Shown: positions 8,793-18,563, counted from the first letter of the stretch. The stretch is 64,000 nucleotides of DNA from Rhodocytophaga aerolata (GCF_030503435.1 NZ_JAUKPO010000002.1:372001-436000), one strand, 5' to 3'. Program-made: numbers and translations. Notes: generated by a model not told the origin, from the letters alone.

Positions 8793-9932
8793 TTATTTGA
8801 TGACTTCTTCTTTAATTTCACCCCGGCTTACACTGAGAATAATTCCAATAGAAAGGCCAGTAAATAATAAAGAGGTGCCTCCCATACTTAGTAAGGGCAA
8901 GGGCAAACCTGTAATGGGTAACAAGCCTACAGCCACACCCATATTTACCATTGCCTGTATAACCAGGCTAAAACTCAGCCCGGCCGACAGCAACCCTCCA
9001 AATGCCCGGTCACTCCGGGAGACGGCCAGCATTCCCCGGTATAAAAGGGCTAGATAGAGAAACAAGGTGAAAATGCCTCCAATCAACCCATATTCTTCGA
9101 TGATAATAGCATAAATAAAATCAGAATAAGGATGCGGCAGAAAATTCCGCTGGTCACTTTTGCCAATGCCTTTGCCTACTACGCCTCCGGTAGCAATGGC
9201 AATATATGATTGCTGCGCCTGAAAGGGAGCTTCTTCTGCATATACTAATGTACTGGCAAATCTCTCTATCCGGAACATGAATGTACCTAAACGCTGCCCG
9301 AAAGCCAATGCCAACGTACCTGCCACCAGGCCTACCAGCACCAGATTGAACAGGTACTTTACCGGTACCCGGCCAATAAACATCAGCAGCATACAGGTAG
9401 AAAACAGAAGGAATGCGGTAGAAAAGTTAGATAAGGCAATGAGGCAACAAATAACGCCACACCAGATCATGATGGGCACAAAGGATATTTTAAAATCTTC
9501 AATTTTCTGCTGCCGTTTGGCCAGCATACTGGCCAGGTTGGAAATTAACGCCAGTTTAGCTAAGTCGGACGGCTGAAAGGATTGCCCGATAAATGGAATG
9601 GTAATCCAGCGGGAAGCTTCATTGATGTTCGACCCAAAAAAGAAAGAAAAAATCAGCAAGGGTACGGAAAACCACAAAGCCACCCTGGAAAGTCTGGAAT
9701 AATACCGGTAATCTATCTTATGCGCCAGCCACATGAACACCAAACCTAATACCACAAGCGACGAATGTTTGATCAGGTAGTGCTCTGTGTTGCCCTGCAT
9801 TTTCTTATAGGCTAGGGTTCCGGTAGCACTATACACTACCAGTACACTCATTATGGAAAGGGCCAGTACAATACACCAGATTACCGGGTCGCCTTTCAGA
9901 TTTTTTGCCAGCCAGGCTTTAAATTCATTCAT
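8793..9932 (-). CDS. ftsW: SEDS-family lipid II polymerase FtsW
   Basis: FtsW is the septal peptidoglycan glycosyltransferase that works with FtsI. The protein has about ten membrane helices and the SEDS signatures: VLVVYSATG in the first helix, FQPSDLAKLALI, a YAIIIEEYGLIGG segment and the C-terminal TGLPLPLLSMGGTSLL. The open frame begins at a TTG at 9983, but the ATG at 9932 (MNEFKAWLAKN) gives the usual short cytoplasmic start, so I chose it (379 residues). It sits between murD and murG as in most dcw clusters. Confidence 0.95.
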   Translation of the reverse strand: MNEFKAWLAKNLKGDPVIWCIVLALSIMSVLVVYSATGTLAYKKMQGNTEHYLIKHSSLVVLGLVFMWLAHKIDYRYYSRLSRVALWFSVPLLIFSFFFGSNINEASRWITIPFIGQSFQPSDLAKLALISNLASMLAKRQQKIEDFKISFVPIMIWCGVICCLIALSNFSTAFLLFSTCMLLMFIGRVPVKYLFNLVLVGLVAGTLALAFGQRLGTFMFRIERFASTLVYAEEAPFQAQQSYIAIATGGVVGKGIGKSDQRNFLPHPYSDFIYAIIIEEYGLIGGIFTLFLYLALLYRGMLAVSRSDRAFGGLLSAGLSFSLVIQAMVNMGVAVGLLPITGLPLPLLSMGGTSLLFTGLSIGIILSVSRGEIKEEVIK

Positions 9933-10064
9933 ACTAGGGTTGGTTTGATAATGGACAGAATAGTGCCTCCACTGTCCAAACAAAAATTTATTTTAGCTGC
10001 TTCTCAAGAGTAGAACCCCCGCATTAAAAATCATTGTTTCCCGGTTCTCACACCGTGATTGTTC

Positions 10065-11408
10065 TCAGCTGTTTTTAGTTACCAGCTCCTCCACTGCTTG
10101 CTTGAACTGGTTGCCGCGGTCTTCGTAATTTTTAAATAAATCGAAACTGGCACAAGCCGGCGAAAGCAAAACCACATCTCCCGGATCGGCTAATTCAAGT
10201 CCTAACGAAACGGCATCCCGAATATACTCTGTTTCCTGAATCATTGGCACTTTATCTTTAAAAAAAGCAATCAATTTGCTATTATCTTTCCCCAGACAGA
10301 CCAACGCCTTTACTTTCTGCATCACCATTTCCTCAATTTGTGTATAATCGTTGCCTTTGTCAATTCCTCCGGCAATGAGTACTACCGGTCTTTTCATGCT
10401 TTCCAGCGCATAAAAAACAGAATCTACATTGGTTGCTTTGGAATCATTAATAAACGTAATGCCCCGTAGTTCACCAGCTTTCTCCAGGCGGTGCGGTGCA
10501 TTTTTGAACGTTTTTAATCCGGCTTTTATCGCATCTTCCGGAATGTTCAGCAACTGGCAAGTTAATATAGCGGCCATGCTGTTAATAGCATTGTGTTTAC
10601 CTTGGATAGGTAATTCTTCCTGTGCTAACACAAGTTTACTATTGGCTTGTATTACCAGGTTATTGCCCGCTGCGTAAGCACCTCTTGCCATCTCTTTTTC
10701 CAGAGAAATAGGTAATAAGGCCACCGGCAGGTTTCGCTTGGCTAATTCTTCCTGAATAGGCGGATTTTCATTATAATAAATAAGATAGTCTGCTTTGGTC
10801 TGGCTCTGGGCGATACGGAATTTGGAATCTATATAGTTTTGAAATTTGTATTCATAACGGTCCAGATGGTCTGGGGTAATGTTGAGCAGCATGGCAATAT
10901 GTGGATGAAACGAATATGAATTATCCAGCTGAAAACTGCTAATTTCTAACACATAATAGTCAAAGGCATCGGCTATTACCTGTTTAGCAAAACTTTCCCC
11001 AATATTACCTGCTAAGCCTACTTTTAACCCGGCAGATTTCAGTAAGTGATAAGTAAGTAAGGTGGTAGTGGTTTTGCCATTACTCCCGGTAATACCTATC
11101 AGCCTAGCTTTGGTGTATCTGGCCGCAAACTCTATTTCTGAAATAATGGACGTTCCTTTTTGTTTTAATGCCTGAATCAGGGGAGCTTTATCTGGAATAC
11201 CCGGGCTTTTTACCACTTCATCTGCATCCAGAATCTGGGCTTCGCTATGTTGGCCTTCTTCAAAAAGAATGTTATTGGTTACTAACGTTTGCTTATACTT
11301 TTCAGCCAGCTGACTTTTATCTGACAGGAATACATCCATCCCTTTTGCTTTTGCCAGCAAAGCAGCACCTACACCACTTTCGCCACCACCTAAAATAACT
11401 AATTTCAT
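10065..11408 (-). CDS. murD: UDP-N-acetylmuramoylalanine--D-glutamate ligase MurD
   Basis: MurD adds D-glutamate to UDP-MurNAc-L-Ala. The 447-residue protein shows the N-terminal nucleotide-sugar domain (LVILGGGESGVGAALLA), the ATP loop GITGSNGKTTT at 105-115, a HLDRY motif after NITPDH, NAINSMAA, and FINDSKATN, then the C-terminal domain ending in LLSPACASFDLFKNYEDRG, a MurD hallmark. Start is ATG. Upstream in the transcript lies a four-gene insertion that separates it from mraY. Confidence 0.97.
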   Translation of the reverse strand: MKLVILGGGESGVGAALLAKAKGMDVFLSDKSQLAEKYKQTLVTNNILFEEGQHSEAQILDADEVVKSPGIPDKAPLIQALKQKGTSIISEIEFAARYTKARLIGITGSNGKTTTTLLTYHLLKSAGLKVGLAGNIGESFAKQVIADAFDYYVLEISSFQLDNSYSFHPHIAMLLNITPDHLDRYEYKFQNYIDSKFRIAQSQTKADYLIYYNENPPIQEELAKRNLPVALLPISLEKEMARGAYAAGNNLVIQANSKLVLAQEELPIQGKHNAINSMAAILTCQLLNIPEDAIKAGLKTFKNAPHRLEKAGELRGITFINDSKATNVDSVFYALESMKRPVVLIAGGIDKGNDYTQIEEMVMQKVKALVCLGKDNSKLIAFFKDKVPMIQETEYIRDAVSLGLELADPGDVVLLSPACASFDLFKNYEDRGNQFKQAVEELVTKNS

Positions 11409-11582
11409 AAAGTTGTATCTTGTTTTATGTGTTTTGCAGTTCTTTTGTGAAGTTTACAACCCTTCAGCTATATTTCAATCTCCGAAGATAACACCTTAAT
11501 TCTTTCTATTTTTTGTTCATTCATCAAAATATATTCTACTTCTAATTTTTGCAAGCTATTTCCTGAGGGTAGAACATAAACA

Positions 11583-11623
11583 ACCCACATCTTAATAGAT
11601 GCTAGCTCTACAAAGATGTGGGT
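11583..11623. repeat. 11-bp inverted repeat downstream of the 11657-12172 gene
   Basis: ACCCACATCTT (11583-11593) pairs with AAGATGTGGGT (11613-11623) across a 19-base loop. It lies just after the stop of the small secreted-protein gene on the minus strand and may end its transcription, but the following T-run is poor. Confidence 0.5.
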
Positions 11624-11656
11624 ATGCAAAGGTATATCTCATCTGTATGGCAAAGT

Positions 11657-12172
11657 TTAATCTCTTAAACTTTTGGCAATAGTGGCATAATCGCTTTTAA
11701 AAGTATTCTTGAACTTGCCCAACGTCCAGCTCATAATCTTGTAATAATGGGTTTTGGATTCTACCACCGTAATGAGCATATACAACTCATTGTTTTCTTC
11801 ATCTTGCCAGGTATGCTCTACTTGCGCACAGTGGTTGCCGTTGGCATCAAACTTTTTTACAGAGGTAACTTTCCGGTTTTTGGCGTCTTTGTTGTAATCT
11901 TCCAGAAAGCTGTTTAAGAAATCCTCTGAGTCTATGTACTTTATGCCCAGTGCTTCCAGTTGCTCTTTTGAATCGTCTATAACAATAGTATAGGCTTCTT
12001 TAGCAGCATTTTTATATTGCAGGGAAGCAACATCATTCAGGTCATAGGTTTTGAGCATATAATCCGGAATACCCAGGTAATAGACATGCCCTGCTTTCTT
12101 TTCAGATAACTTAGCCTGGCCATACAGGTTTATACAGATAAAAAAGGCTAAAAGGGTAAATAGTTGTTTCAT
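11657..12172 (-). CDS. Small exported protein of unknown function (dcw island)
   Basis: The 171-residue protein has a clear signal peptide (MKQLFTLLAFFICINLYGQA, likely cut after GQA) and a soluble alpha/beta body rich in charged residues. I do not recognise the family. Features such as YYLGIPDYMLKTYDLND and a C-terminal half with alternating strands (AQVEHTWQDEENNELYMLITVV) suggest a compact periplasmic fold, perhaps like PsbP/MOG1-type domains, which is only an impression. It is the last gene of a four-gene insertion between mraY and murD, in the same direction as the cell-wall genes. Confidence 0.7.
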   Translation of the reverse strand: MKQLFTLLAFFICINLYGQAKLSEKKAGHVYYLGIPDYMLKTYDLNDVASLQYKNAAKEAYTIVIDDSKEQLEALGIKYIDSEDFLNSFLEDYNKDAKNRKVTSVKKFDANGNHCAQVEHTWQDEENNELYMLITVVESKTHYYKIMSWTLGKFKNTFKSDYATIAKSLRD

Positions 12173-12338
12173 AATTAATTAGTTTATTGTTTGCATTTAA
12201 TTAATTCCTCAAAAGCAGAATTATAGTGCTCTTCGCCTAATGTAGCATGGCTTCCCGGCAGCGAGCATTTTAGCTGTAGCTCTGTGTGAAGGCAGGCCGC
12301 TGATCGGTTGAAGTAGGCGTTGGCACAAATTGTTCATC

Positions 12339-12764
12339 TTATTTTTCATTCAATCTTTCAAAGATAGTATCATTCAACTTCAATTGCTTTTCGGACAGAA
12401 AATGTAGATTAAGTAAATTCTTATCCTCTGTTTCAAATACGAATGCATTATCGAGTTCGTAAAGCATCACTCTACTTACTGTCTTATAAGCTTGCCTATC
12501 TTTTTCTATTTTCGTTTCTGTGAAAGTAAAGTAGTCTTCCTCATCATAGGTAATTTCAACAGCAAATTCGCCTTTTGCCGAATCTCTAGTCAATACACTT
12601 TTTCTTCCTGCCCAGCTACCTAAAATCTTATTTTTTATCTGATCAAATGAAGAAAAATCAATGGATGGATAAGCCAAGTCTAAGTCTTTCTGTCTGTCAA
12701 TTGTATCAGAATGCTGGCATGAAAAAACTATTAGTGAGAAAAAAATCAGTATTGCTCGTATCAT
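12339..12764 (-). CDS. Small putative lipoprotein (dcw island)
   Basis: The product starts best at the ATG at 12764 (MIRAILIFFSLIVFSCQ), which gives a short hydrophobic signal ending at a cysteine, a plausible Bacteroidota lipobox; an in-frame ATG at 12788 only adds a short leader. The mature part of about 120 residues is charged, with IKNKILGSWAGRKSVL near its start. That resembles the N-terminal strand of lipocalin-like small lipoproteins (GxW motif), which would fit the beta-rich remainder. Function unknown. Confidence 0.65.
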   Translation of the reverse strand: MIRAILIFFSLIVFSCQHSDTIDRQKDLDLAYPSIDFSSFDQIKNKILGSWAGRKSVLTRDSAKGEFAVEITYDEEDYFTFTETKIEKDRQAYKTVSRVMLYELDNAFVFETEDKNLLNLHFLSEKQLKLNDTIFERLNEK

Positions 12765-12819
12765 CTTAAATTTGTGGTAACGCACCAAGGCAACCGGAGA
12801 CCAAAACCGCTGCGGTAAA

Positions 12820-12868
12820 GCTTTGCGGTTGGCAAGGGCTAGTTAGCGATAGAAGCTGGTGTTAGCAA
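12820..12868. repeat. GC-rich spacer repeat, copy 1
   Basis: This non-coding stretch shares the ordered words TTTGCGGT, GG-rich, GATAG and AGCTGGTGT-AG with 13674-13722. Both copies lie between small island genes and are far richer in G than the flanking AT-rich DNA. Confidence 0.4.
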
Positions 12869-12921
12869 CAAAATCTTATTCATCAACCTTCCACCTTTTA
12901 TTCCTCTCATACCTTCCCTTT

Positions 12922-13605
12922 TTACTCTACGACAATAGTTGTTTCTTTTTGAACATTTGCATTATCTTCTACTATAACCTGACAGGCTACTACCTGCTCA
13001 TCTGGTGCTATTTCTAACCTCTTTGAGTAGTGTTGTATTACTAATTCCTTACTCATCAACTGCAAATTATCCTGGTAGAACAATGGCAGTTTTTCTCCGT
13101 TTTTCAGCACGCTATATACCCAAAGACGGCCTAAGGAACTGGTGCTGCTGATCGTGATCTCAAGTTGTGTCTTTTGACCTCTTTTCACTGCATGTACTTC
13201 TCCTTGCCCTGCTGTCACTTGCAATTCTACCTGTGAAGGGTCAACTTGAAGAAAGAAAGTTTGAGTTCTGCTTCTGTTCAGTTTATCTGTGACTGTTATT
13301 TCATACTCCAATTGCTTTCCTACCGATTCAAAACCTGTTGGGTGACTAAAACTGACCTCATCCATAGTAGTAGAATAAAAATCAGTTGTTTTACTAAAAG
13401 CAGCATTCTGTAAAAGATGTTTTATAGTAATACTTTGCAAGCCGGCATCTGCTCGGGCTTTAAACCCAAACCCAACCGAGGACAGAGGTGCTACTTGTTG
13501 GGGTAGGGTAAGATTTTCAATAACTGGAGCTGACAAATTATCCTGTTGATCTTTACAACTAATCAAAAAGCAAACAATGATAATGAATAGGTAAACTTTG
13601 TGCAT
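12922..13605 (-). CDS. Putative lipoprotein with Ig-like/beta-sandwich body (dcw island)
   Basis: The 227-residue product begins MHKVYLFIIIVCFLISCKDQ, a typical Bacteroidota lipoprotein signal with the modified cysteine at 17. The body is strand-rich, with repeated patterns such as SVGFGFKARADAGLQSITIKH and LEYEITVTDKLNRSRTQTFFLQV that look like tandem Ig-like or cadherin-like domains found in surface lipoproteins. I do not recognise a specific family. It could be a surface-exposed binding protein; its link to cell-wall synthesis is only positional. Confidence 0.7.
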   Translation of the reverse strand: MHKVYLFIIIVCFLISCKDQQDNLSAPVIENLTLPQQVAPLSSVGFGFKARADAGLQSITIKHLLQNAAFSKTTDFYSTTMDEVSFSHPTGFESVGKQLEYEITVTDKLNRSRTQTFFLQVDPSQVELQVTAGQGEVHAVKRGQKTQLEITISSTSSLGRLWVYSVLKNGEKLPLFYQDNLQLMSKELVIQHYSKRLEIAPDEQVVACQVIVEDNANVQKETTIVVE

Positions 13606-13673
13606 CTTTTATTTTTATCTTTTTTACTTGCATACAATTGAACAATGCTATAAAGCGCCGTGGCATCCTGTTT

Positions 13674-13722
13674 AGGTTTGCGGTGGAGCGGCCAGGTGAT
13701 TGTGATAGCTGGTGTGAGACGT
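13674..13722. repeat. GC-rich spacer repeat, copy 2
   Basis: Aligns with 12820-12868: TTTGCGGTGG, GATAG and CTGGTGTGAG correspond to TTTGCGGTTGG, GATAG and CTGGTGTTAG in the other copy. It sits in the spacer upstream of the 12922-13605 lipoprotein gene. Confidence 0.4.
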
Positions 13723-13730
13723 GATTATTG

Positions 13731-14165
13731 TTATTGGATAAGCGTTTGAATAATAATCTCTCGGTTACTAACATCGACAAGCACAAAATTAAAATCGCTT
13801 TCATCCTGGCTGGTATATGAAAGCATATAATAACCTTCCTTAATCGTATCCAAGTTTATCTGGCCCACTTCAATGAATGGTAACTCTCCCTGGTGAAATA
13901 GTTTGTAATTGGAGTTACGCTTAACTTGCTCTAAAATCGCCTCTTGCTGTGATTTACTCAAAGAAAGTTCGATAAATATACCTCCATCTCCATTCGGGGT
14001 CCATTGTTCGTCAAATTTATTTATCTGAGTATTATCTTCAATATGCAACTGGCTTATCCGTCTTGCTACTTTATGCTCAGTTCTAGGAGGCAAATAATCG
14101 GTTAACTGCCAATAGCTAACTATCAAACTAATTACTAGAAGACTAATGAGAATTATATATTTCAT
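13731..14165 (-). CDS. Small membrane-anchored protein of unknown function (dcw island)
   Basis: The 144-residue protein has one N-terminal membrane helix or uncleaved signal (MKYIILISLLVISLIVSYW) and an extracytoplasmic part of about 120 residues with mixed strands and a Q-rich helix (SKSQQEAILEQVKRN). No family is recognised. It is the first gene of the four-gene insertion, about 97 bp downstream of mraY on the same strand. Confidence 0.65.
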   Translation of the reverse strand: MKYIILISLLVISLIVSYWQLTDYLPPRTEHKVARRISQLHIEDNTQINKFDEQWTPNGDGGIFIELSLSKSQQEAILEQVKRNSNYKLFHQGELPFIEVGQINLDTIKEGYYMLSYTSQDESDFNFVLVDVSNREIIIQTLIQ

Positions 14166-14262
14166 TCCTTTTTATCTCTCCATTACGCCTAACATCTATA
14201 TAAATACACCTTCCAGTAACTTTCACACAACCGTAAGCAGATACCATCCGGAATGTCAATTA

Positions 14263-15480
14263 CTACCTCAACTTCAAAGTAGCCAGGCAGAATACAGCCA
14301 GCAGGATGCCGACAATCCAGAAGCGGGTTACAATTTTGGCTTCGTGGTAGCCCATTTTCTGGTAATGGTGATGTAGCGGAGCCATTTTAAAAATACGCCT
14401 GCCTTCGCCATATTTCTTTTTGGTGTATTTGAAATAATATACCTGCATAATAACCGAAAGATTTTCTACCAAAAACACACCACAAAGTACCGGAATCAGG
14501 AATTCTTTACGGACTGCTAAAGCCAGTACAGCTATTAGGCCACCCAGCGTTAAGCTGCCGGTATCGCCCATAAATACTTGTGCCGGAAAAGAATTATACC
14601 ATAAAAAGCCAATACAGGCACCTACAAAAGCCGCACAAAAAATCATGAGCTCACCAGTATTGGGAATAAACATAATGTTGAGGTAGTCGGCAAAAATGGC
14701 ATTACCCGACAGGTAGGCAAATAAACCCAGGGCTAAGCCAATAATAGCCGATATACCGGCGGCCAATCCATCAATTCCATCGGTAATATTGGCTCCATTG
14801 GAAACAGCTGTAATAATGAAAATCACTACCAGCACATACACAATCCAGGTATATTCATCCGGCAAAAAAGGAATCAGGTTATTATAATCAAATTCATTGT
14901 TTTTAAAGAAAGGTACCGTTGTATAAGTAGATTTGGCGTCTACATAATTCTTTCCTTCCTGCAGGGGGGCTGCTACACTGGCAATAGGCGCCGGCGGGTA
15001 TTCGCGGACAACTACATCGCCATTGAAATGCAACGTAAGCCCTACAATTAACCCCAGGCCAACTTGTCCTACAACCTTAAAGCGGCCATGTAATCCCTCT
15101 TTATTCTTCTTAAACACCTTAATATAATCGTCCAGAAAACCGATCAGCCCTAGCCATACGGTTGAAACAATCAGTAGAATAATATAAATATTGTTGACTT
15201 TGGCAAAGAGCACCGTAGGGATCAGGATAGCTGCAATCATAATAAGGCCGCCCATTGTAGGAGTGCCCTTTTTACTCATTTGTCCCTCCAGGCCCAGATC
15301 GCGGATACTTTCCCCAATTTGCAGGCGGCGCAACATATTTATTAATTTATTACCAAAGGCAATCGCTACGATCAGGGAGATAATAACCGCCATACCCGCC
15401 CGGAAAGATATGTACTGGAATACACCTGCTCCGAAAAAATCAAATTCCCTGTCCAGATAATCAAATAAGTAGTATAACAT
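14263..15480 (-). CDS. mraY: Phospho-N-acetylmuramoyl-pentapeptide transferase MraY
   Basis: MraY moves phospho-MurNAc-pentapeptide onto undecaprenyl phosphate, making lipid I. The 405-residue polytopic protein shows [10 protein letters not shown] near 70, [17 protein letters not shown] (catalytic Asp pair) near 114-130, [26 protein letters not shown] and the C-terminal [21 protein letters not shown] periplasmic insert of about 60 residues around 160-220 makes it longer than the E. coli enzyme (360), as is usual in Bacteroidota. ATG start; 64 bp after murE. Confidence 0.97.
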   Translation of the reverse strand: MLYYLFDYLDREFDFFGAGVFQYISFRAGMAVIISLIVAIAFGNKLINMLRRLQIGESIRDLGLEGQMSKKGTPTMGGLIMIAAILIPTVLFAKVNNIYIILLIVSTVWLGLIGFLDDYIKVFKKNKEGLHGRFKVVGQVGLGLIVGLTLHFNGDVVVREYPPAPIASVAAPLQEGKNYVDAKSTYTTVPFFKNNEFDYNNLIPFLPDEYTWIVYVLVVIFIITAVSNGANITDGIDGLAAGISAIIGLALGLFAYLSGNAIFADYLNIMFIPNTGELMIFCAAFVGACIGFLWYNSFPAQVFMGDTGSLTLGGLIAVLALAVRKEFLIPVLCGVFLVENLSVIMQVYYFKYTKKKYGEGRRIFKMAPLHHHYQKMGYHEAKIVTRFWIVGILLAVFCLATLKLR

Positions 15481-15483
15481 TGT

Positions 15484-15560
15484 AATGGATAATGAGTAGT
15501 GAGTAATGAATAGTGAGCCTGATCAAATGAGAATGAATTCGTCATTAGTCATTAATCATT
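15484..15560. repeat. AATGA-word inverted repeat overlapping the murE stop
   Basis: Left arm 15484-15517 consists of AATGAGTAGTGAGTAATGA-type words; the right arm 15537-15560 consists of their complement (GTCATTAGTCATTAATCATT). The right arm overlaps the last codons and stop of murE (MIND-stop), so the repeat provides the C terminus of the protein. Confidence 0.5.
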
Positions 15561-17011
15561 GTAAAGATGTTTTTTAAAGTTTGCTTATCGTCGAAGGGGT
15601 GTTTTACGCCTTTGATTTCCTGATACGTCTCATGCCCTTTGCCAGCTACCAGAATTATATCCTTGGGATTTGCCATGGCCACTGCTTTCGCAATAGCCTC
15701 TTTTCTGTCGGCAATGACCTGTACTTTTTTCCGGTCGGTAATTTTTACGCCAGCCATCATCTGGTCTAATATAGCCATTGGATCTTCGTCGCGTGGATTA
15801 TCAGACGTAAGAATTATTTTGTCGCTGAGTTTGCAGGCTATTTCGGCCATTACCGGACGTTTGGTAGCATCGCGGTTTCCGCCACAGCCCACAATGGTAA
15901 TTACTTGCTCATTGCCTTCCCGCAGCGAATCTATGGTAGACAACACATTCTCCAGGGCATCCGGGGTATGGGCATAATCTACAATACCTGTTACACCATT
16001 GGGGGCTACAATCTGCTCGAAACGTCCGGCAGCCGCATATAAATCCGATAGCTGGGTGAGTACTTCTTCACTGTCTTCACCTAATAAAATAGCTACTCCG
16101 TACACACCCAGCAAATTGTACGCATTGAAATTGCCAATCAGTTTAAACCATACTTCTTTACCGCCAATTTCCATTTGTAAACCCTGCAGTGTATTGGCAA
16201 TCAGTTTACCTTTAAAGTCACTCATGCTTTGCAAAGCAAATGTCTGCTTTTTGGCCAGGGTGTTCTGTAGCATCACCATCCCGCGTTTATCATCTATGTT
16301 AACCAGCGCAAAGGCAGCGGAAGACAAATCGTCAAAAAACTTCTTCTTGGCTTTTATGTAATTGTCGAACGTTTTATGAAAATCCAGGTGATCGTGGGTA
16401 ATGTTAGTAAATAAAGCTCCGGCAAACGTAATTCCAGTAACCCGGTGCTGCACCACCGCATGTGAGCTTACTTCCATAAATACATGCGTACAACCAGCCT
16501 GCAGCATCTGCGCCAGAAGCTTATTCAGCTGAATGGCATCCGGCGTGGTATGTGTAGAAGGAATAATGGTTTCGTTGATCTGGTTTTGCACGGTAGACAA
16601 CAAGCCTGCATTATAGCCCAGTTTACGGAAAAGCTTATGAAGCAAGGTAACGGTCGTAGTTTTGCCATTAGTACCAGTTACACCCACTAACTTTAGCTTT
16701 GCCGAAGGGTTTCCATAATAATTAGAAGCTATGTAGCCAAGTGCTTCTGCACTATCGGCTACCTGTACGTATACCACATTTTCTTTTAGTTCTCCGGGTA
16801 ACTCTTCACACACGATAGCACTGGCACCAGAGAGGATGGCTTTTTCAATATAGGTATGTCCATCCGTTTGGGTGCCTCTTACAGCTATAAATAAACTACC
16901 CGGCTGCACAGCCCTGGAATCAAAACAAATATGGGTAATCTCGGTGGATGTGTCTCCCTTTACAGATACTAAGGAGGCTTTATATAGAATATCTTTGAGT
17001 AATGCTTTCAA
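15545..17011 (-). CDS. murE: UDP-MurNAc-tripeptide synthetase MurE, meso-DAP type
   Basis: MurE adds the third residue of the peptidoglycan stem peptide. The 488-residue protein has the N-terminal UDP-binding domain (THICFDSRAVQPGSLFIA), the ATP loop GVTGTNGKTTT at 110-120, TTPDAIQL, and the C-terminal DNPRDEDP at 404-411. In MurE the DNPR motif marks specificity for meso-diaminopimelate, so this organism should have DAP-type peptidoglycan. The start must be the TTG at 17011 (MKALLKDILYK); no ATG precedes the conserved region. A low-complexity repeat overlaps the stop. Confidence 0.97.
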   Translation of the reverse strand: MKALLKDILYKASLVSVKGDTSTEITHICFDSRAVQPGSLFIAVRGTQTDGHTYIEKAILSGASAIVCEELPGELKENVVYVQVADSAEALGYIASNYYGNPSAKLKLVGVTGTNGKTTTVTLLHKLFRKLGYNAGLLSTVQNQINETIIPSTHTTPDAIQLNKLLAQMLQAGCTHVFMEVSSHAVVQHRVTGITFAGALFTNITHDHLDFHKTFDNYIKAKKKFFDDLSSAAFALVNIDDKRGMVMLQNTLAKKQTFALQSMSDFKGKLIANTLQGLQMEIGGKEVWFKLIGNFNAYNLLGVYGVAILLGEDSEEVLTQLSDLYAAAGRFEQIVAPNGVTGIVDYAHTPDALENVLSTIDSLREGNEQVITIVGCGGNRDATKRPVMAEIACKLSDKIILTSDNPRDEDPMAILDQMMAGVKITDRKKVQVIADRKEAIAKAVAMANPKDIILVAGKGHETYQEIKGVKHPFDDKQTLKNIFTMIND

Positions 17012-17479
17012 GACAGGAAAAATTATTTTTGAAAAAGATTATTAAGTACAATGCGTTTTGTATGACTGACTGCAAAAATAAATAGGTGCAAAGGTTACAC
17101 CTAAATTTCTGTGAAATAATAATAAAACCTAGAGAAACTAAAATGAAAAATCATATAAAATTACACCTGGAATTCCTTGAGGGAAAACTGTTGCATTTAC
17201 AAAAGGCTTACCAGGCTTAGTTTGCTAGTATTTCAAACAAAAGCATTAGAATTCACCTGTTGCAAATTTCTTCCAACAGAAAAAGCCATAATTGCTCTGA
17301 AAAGGTAACCTGCTATACATGGTTGGCTTTGCAAGGTTTTAGATGATTGGCCACTTGTACTGAAGGAGACAGGTAAATGCCAGGAATTATTACATGGGCA
17401 GCCATGATTCTGAGCCAGCTAAGAAATTATTGATCGTAGCTTTTCCAAGCTGCTATTCATCTGGCAATAGCAAAGCGTA
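17012..17479. other. Non-coding gap between the phosphotransferase gene and murE
   Basis: A 468-bp gap upstream of murE. I find no convincing gene; a 25-codon ORF at 17143-17220 (+) has no supporting evidence. The murE promoter probably lies here because the transcript is interrupted by two accessory genes upstream. Confidence 0.5.
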
Positions 17480-18481
17480 CTATACGGCAGGCAAGTCTAT
17501 CGTAAGTTGATGATATAAGAGCCATTCCTTTACTTTCCCCATATACATTTTTAGGTAATTTTCTGAAAGAAAGATGTTGGCAAAGTTATCAAACCTTTCG
17601 GCCTGCACACCCAGGTAGTAAATCCAGATAGCCAACCCGGCATAGGGTATTAAAGGAATTTCTGCCTCCGGAATAGCTGTAATCTCCTGGTAGCCTTTCA
17701 GAAATAGGTGCCGTTTTCTTTCGTAGTCCGCTTTATCCGGTTGGGTATGGAACAGTTGCATGCAGAAATAACCAATATCCCAGATCAGCCATCCATTTCC
17801 ACAATTATCAAAATCAAACAAAGTGATCTGGCCATCATCAGTAATGCTCATGTTATCGTACCATATATCCAGGTGCACTACACCAGTTCTACTGGCAGAA
17901 GCGGCAGCCTCCTTAAATACAGCATCTAATTTGTTAGCCGATGCCTGAATAAATTGCATGTCTGGTAAAGACTCTGGGAAATATACTTTTGCCTGCTGAT
18001 AGGCTACCTTTGCCAGCGTGTGAGTAGTATAGGTTATGCGGTTAATTTGCCGGCCAAGCGTTACTTGATGCATCCGGGCCATTGTTGAGCCTATCTGGTA
18101 ACACAACTCTCCGGTGAGGTTGCGGATTTTGCCTCCGTTTGCAAAAGAAAATAACACGGCATAGCGTATTCCTTCCGGCGCATAGATTTGATGAATATAC
18201 GTATTATTTGTATCAGGAATGGGGTAAGAAACAGCTATACCAGATTCTTTCAGCAAATTTAACAGCCTGACTTCTTCGGCAATATCGGTTAGTGTGCGCC
18301 TGTTATAGCTATATACCCGCAAAATATACGTGGTTGCCGGCTCGCTTACTACATAGGTATGGTTCATATTGGTCCGGAGCAGCCTACAGGTAGTTTGCGT
18401 AGGGAGGTTATATTTTTCTATAGCCCATACGGCCAGATGCCTGGCTGATAAGGTAGAATCTATTACAGGAAAGGTAGACAT
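17480..18481 (-). CDS. APH/choline-kinase-like phosphotransferase
   Basis: A 333-residue protein with the aminoglycoside phosphotransferase/homoserine kinase fold (PF01636). The catalytic loop is VVHLDIWYDNM (HxDxxxxN form) near 198-208 and the metal-binding motif is LFDFDNCGNGWLIWDIG near 216-232. The N lobe begins with NHTYVVSEPATTYILRVY, a typical ATP-binding strand pair. Members phosphorylate small hydroxyl compounds such as homoserine, choline, sugars or antibiotics; the substrate here is unknown. Its place between murE and ftsI is unusual. A cell-wall role is only inferred from position. Confidence 0.85.
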   Translation of the reverse strand: MSTFPVIDSTLSARHLAVWAIEKYNLPTQTTCRLLRTNMNHTYVVSEPATTYILRVYSYNRRTLTDIAEEVRLLNLLKESGIAVSYPIPDTNNTYIHQIYAPEGIRYAVLFSFANGGKIRNLTGELCYQIGSTMARMHQVTLGRQINRITYTTHTLAKVAYQQAKVYFPESLPDMQFIQASANKLDAVFKEAAASASRTGVVHLDIWYDNMSITDDGQITLFDFDNCGNGWLIWDIGYFCMQLFHTQPDKADYERKRHLFLKGYQEITAIPEAEIPLIPYAGLAIWIYYLGVQAERFDNFANIFLSENYLKMYMGKVKEWLLYHQLTIDLPAV

Positions 18482-18563
18482 GCAGTAGAAAATTTGTAAG
18501 GAACAGGAGGAATAATATATAGATCAAAGACATAATATTTATCAATATTCTCCGATAACTATA

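Noticed and set aside
12173-14262. Possible integron attC sites in the small-gene island (CGCCTAA, GCCTAAC, TAGGCG words)
   Set aside because: Core words are not paired as GCCTAAC...GTTAGGC within one spacer and no integrase is present in the window; kept only as a spacer-repeat observation.
17143-17220. 25-codon ORF (MKNHIKLHLEFLEG...) in the gap upstream of murE
   Set aside because: Too short, on the opposite strand to the operon, with no recognisable signal; chance ORF is likely.
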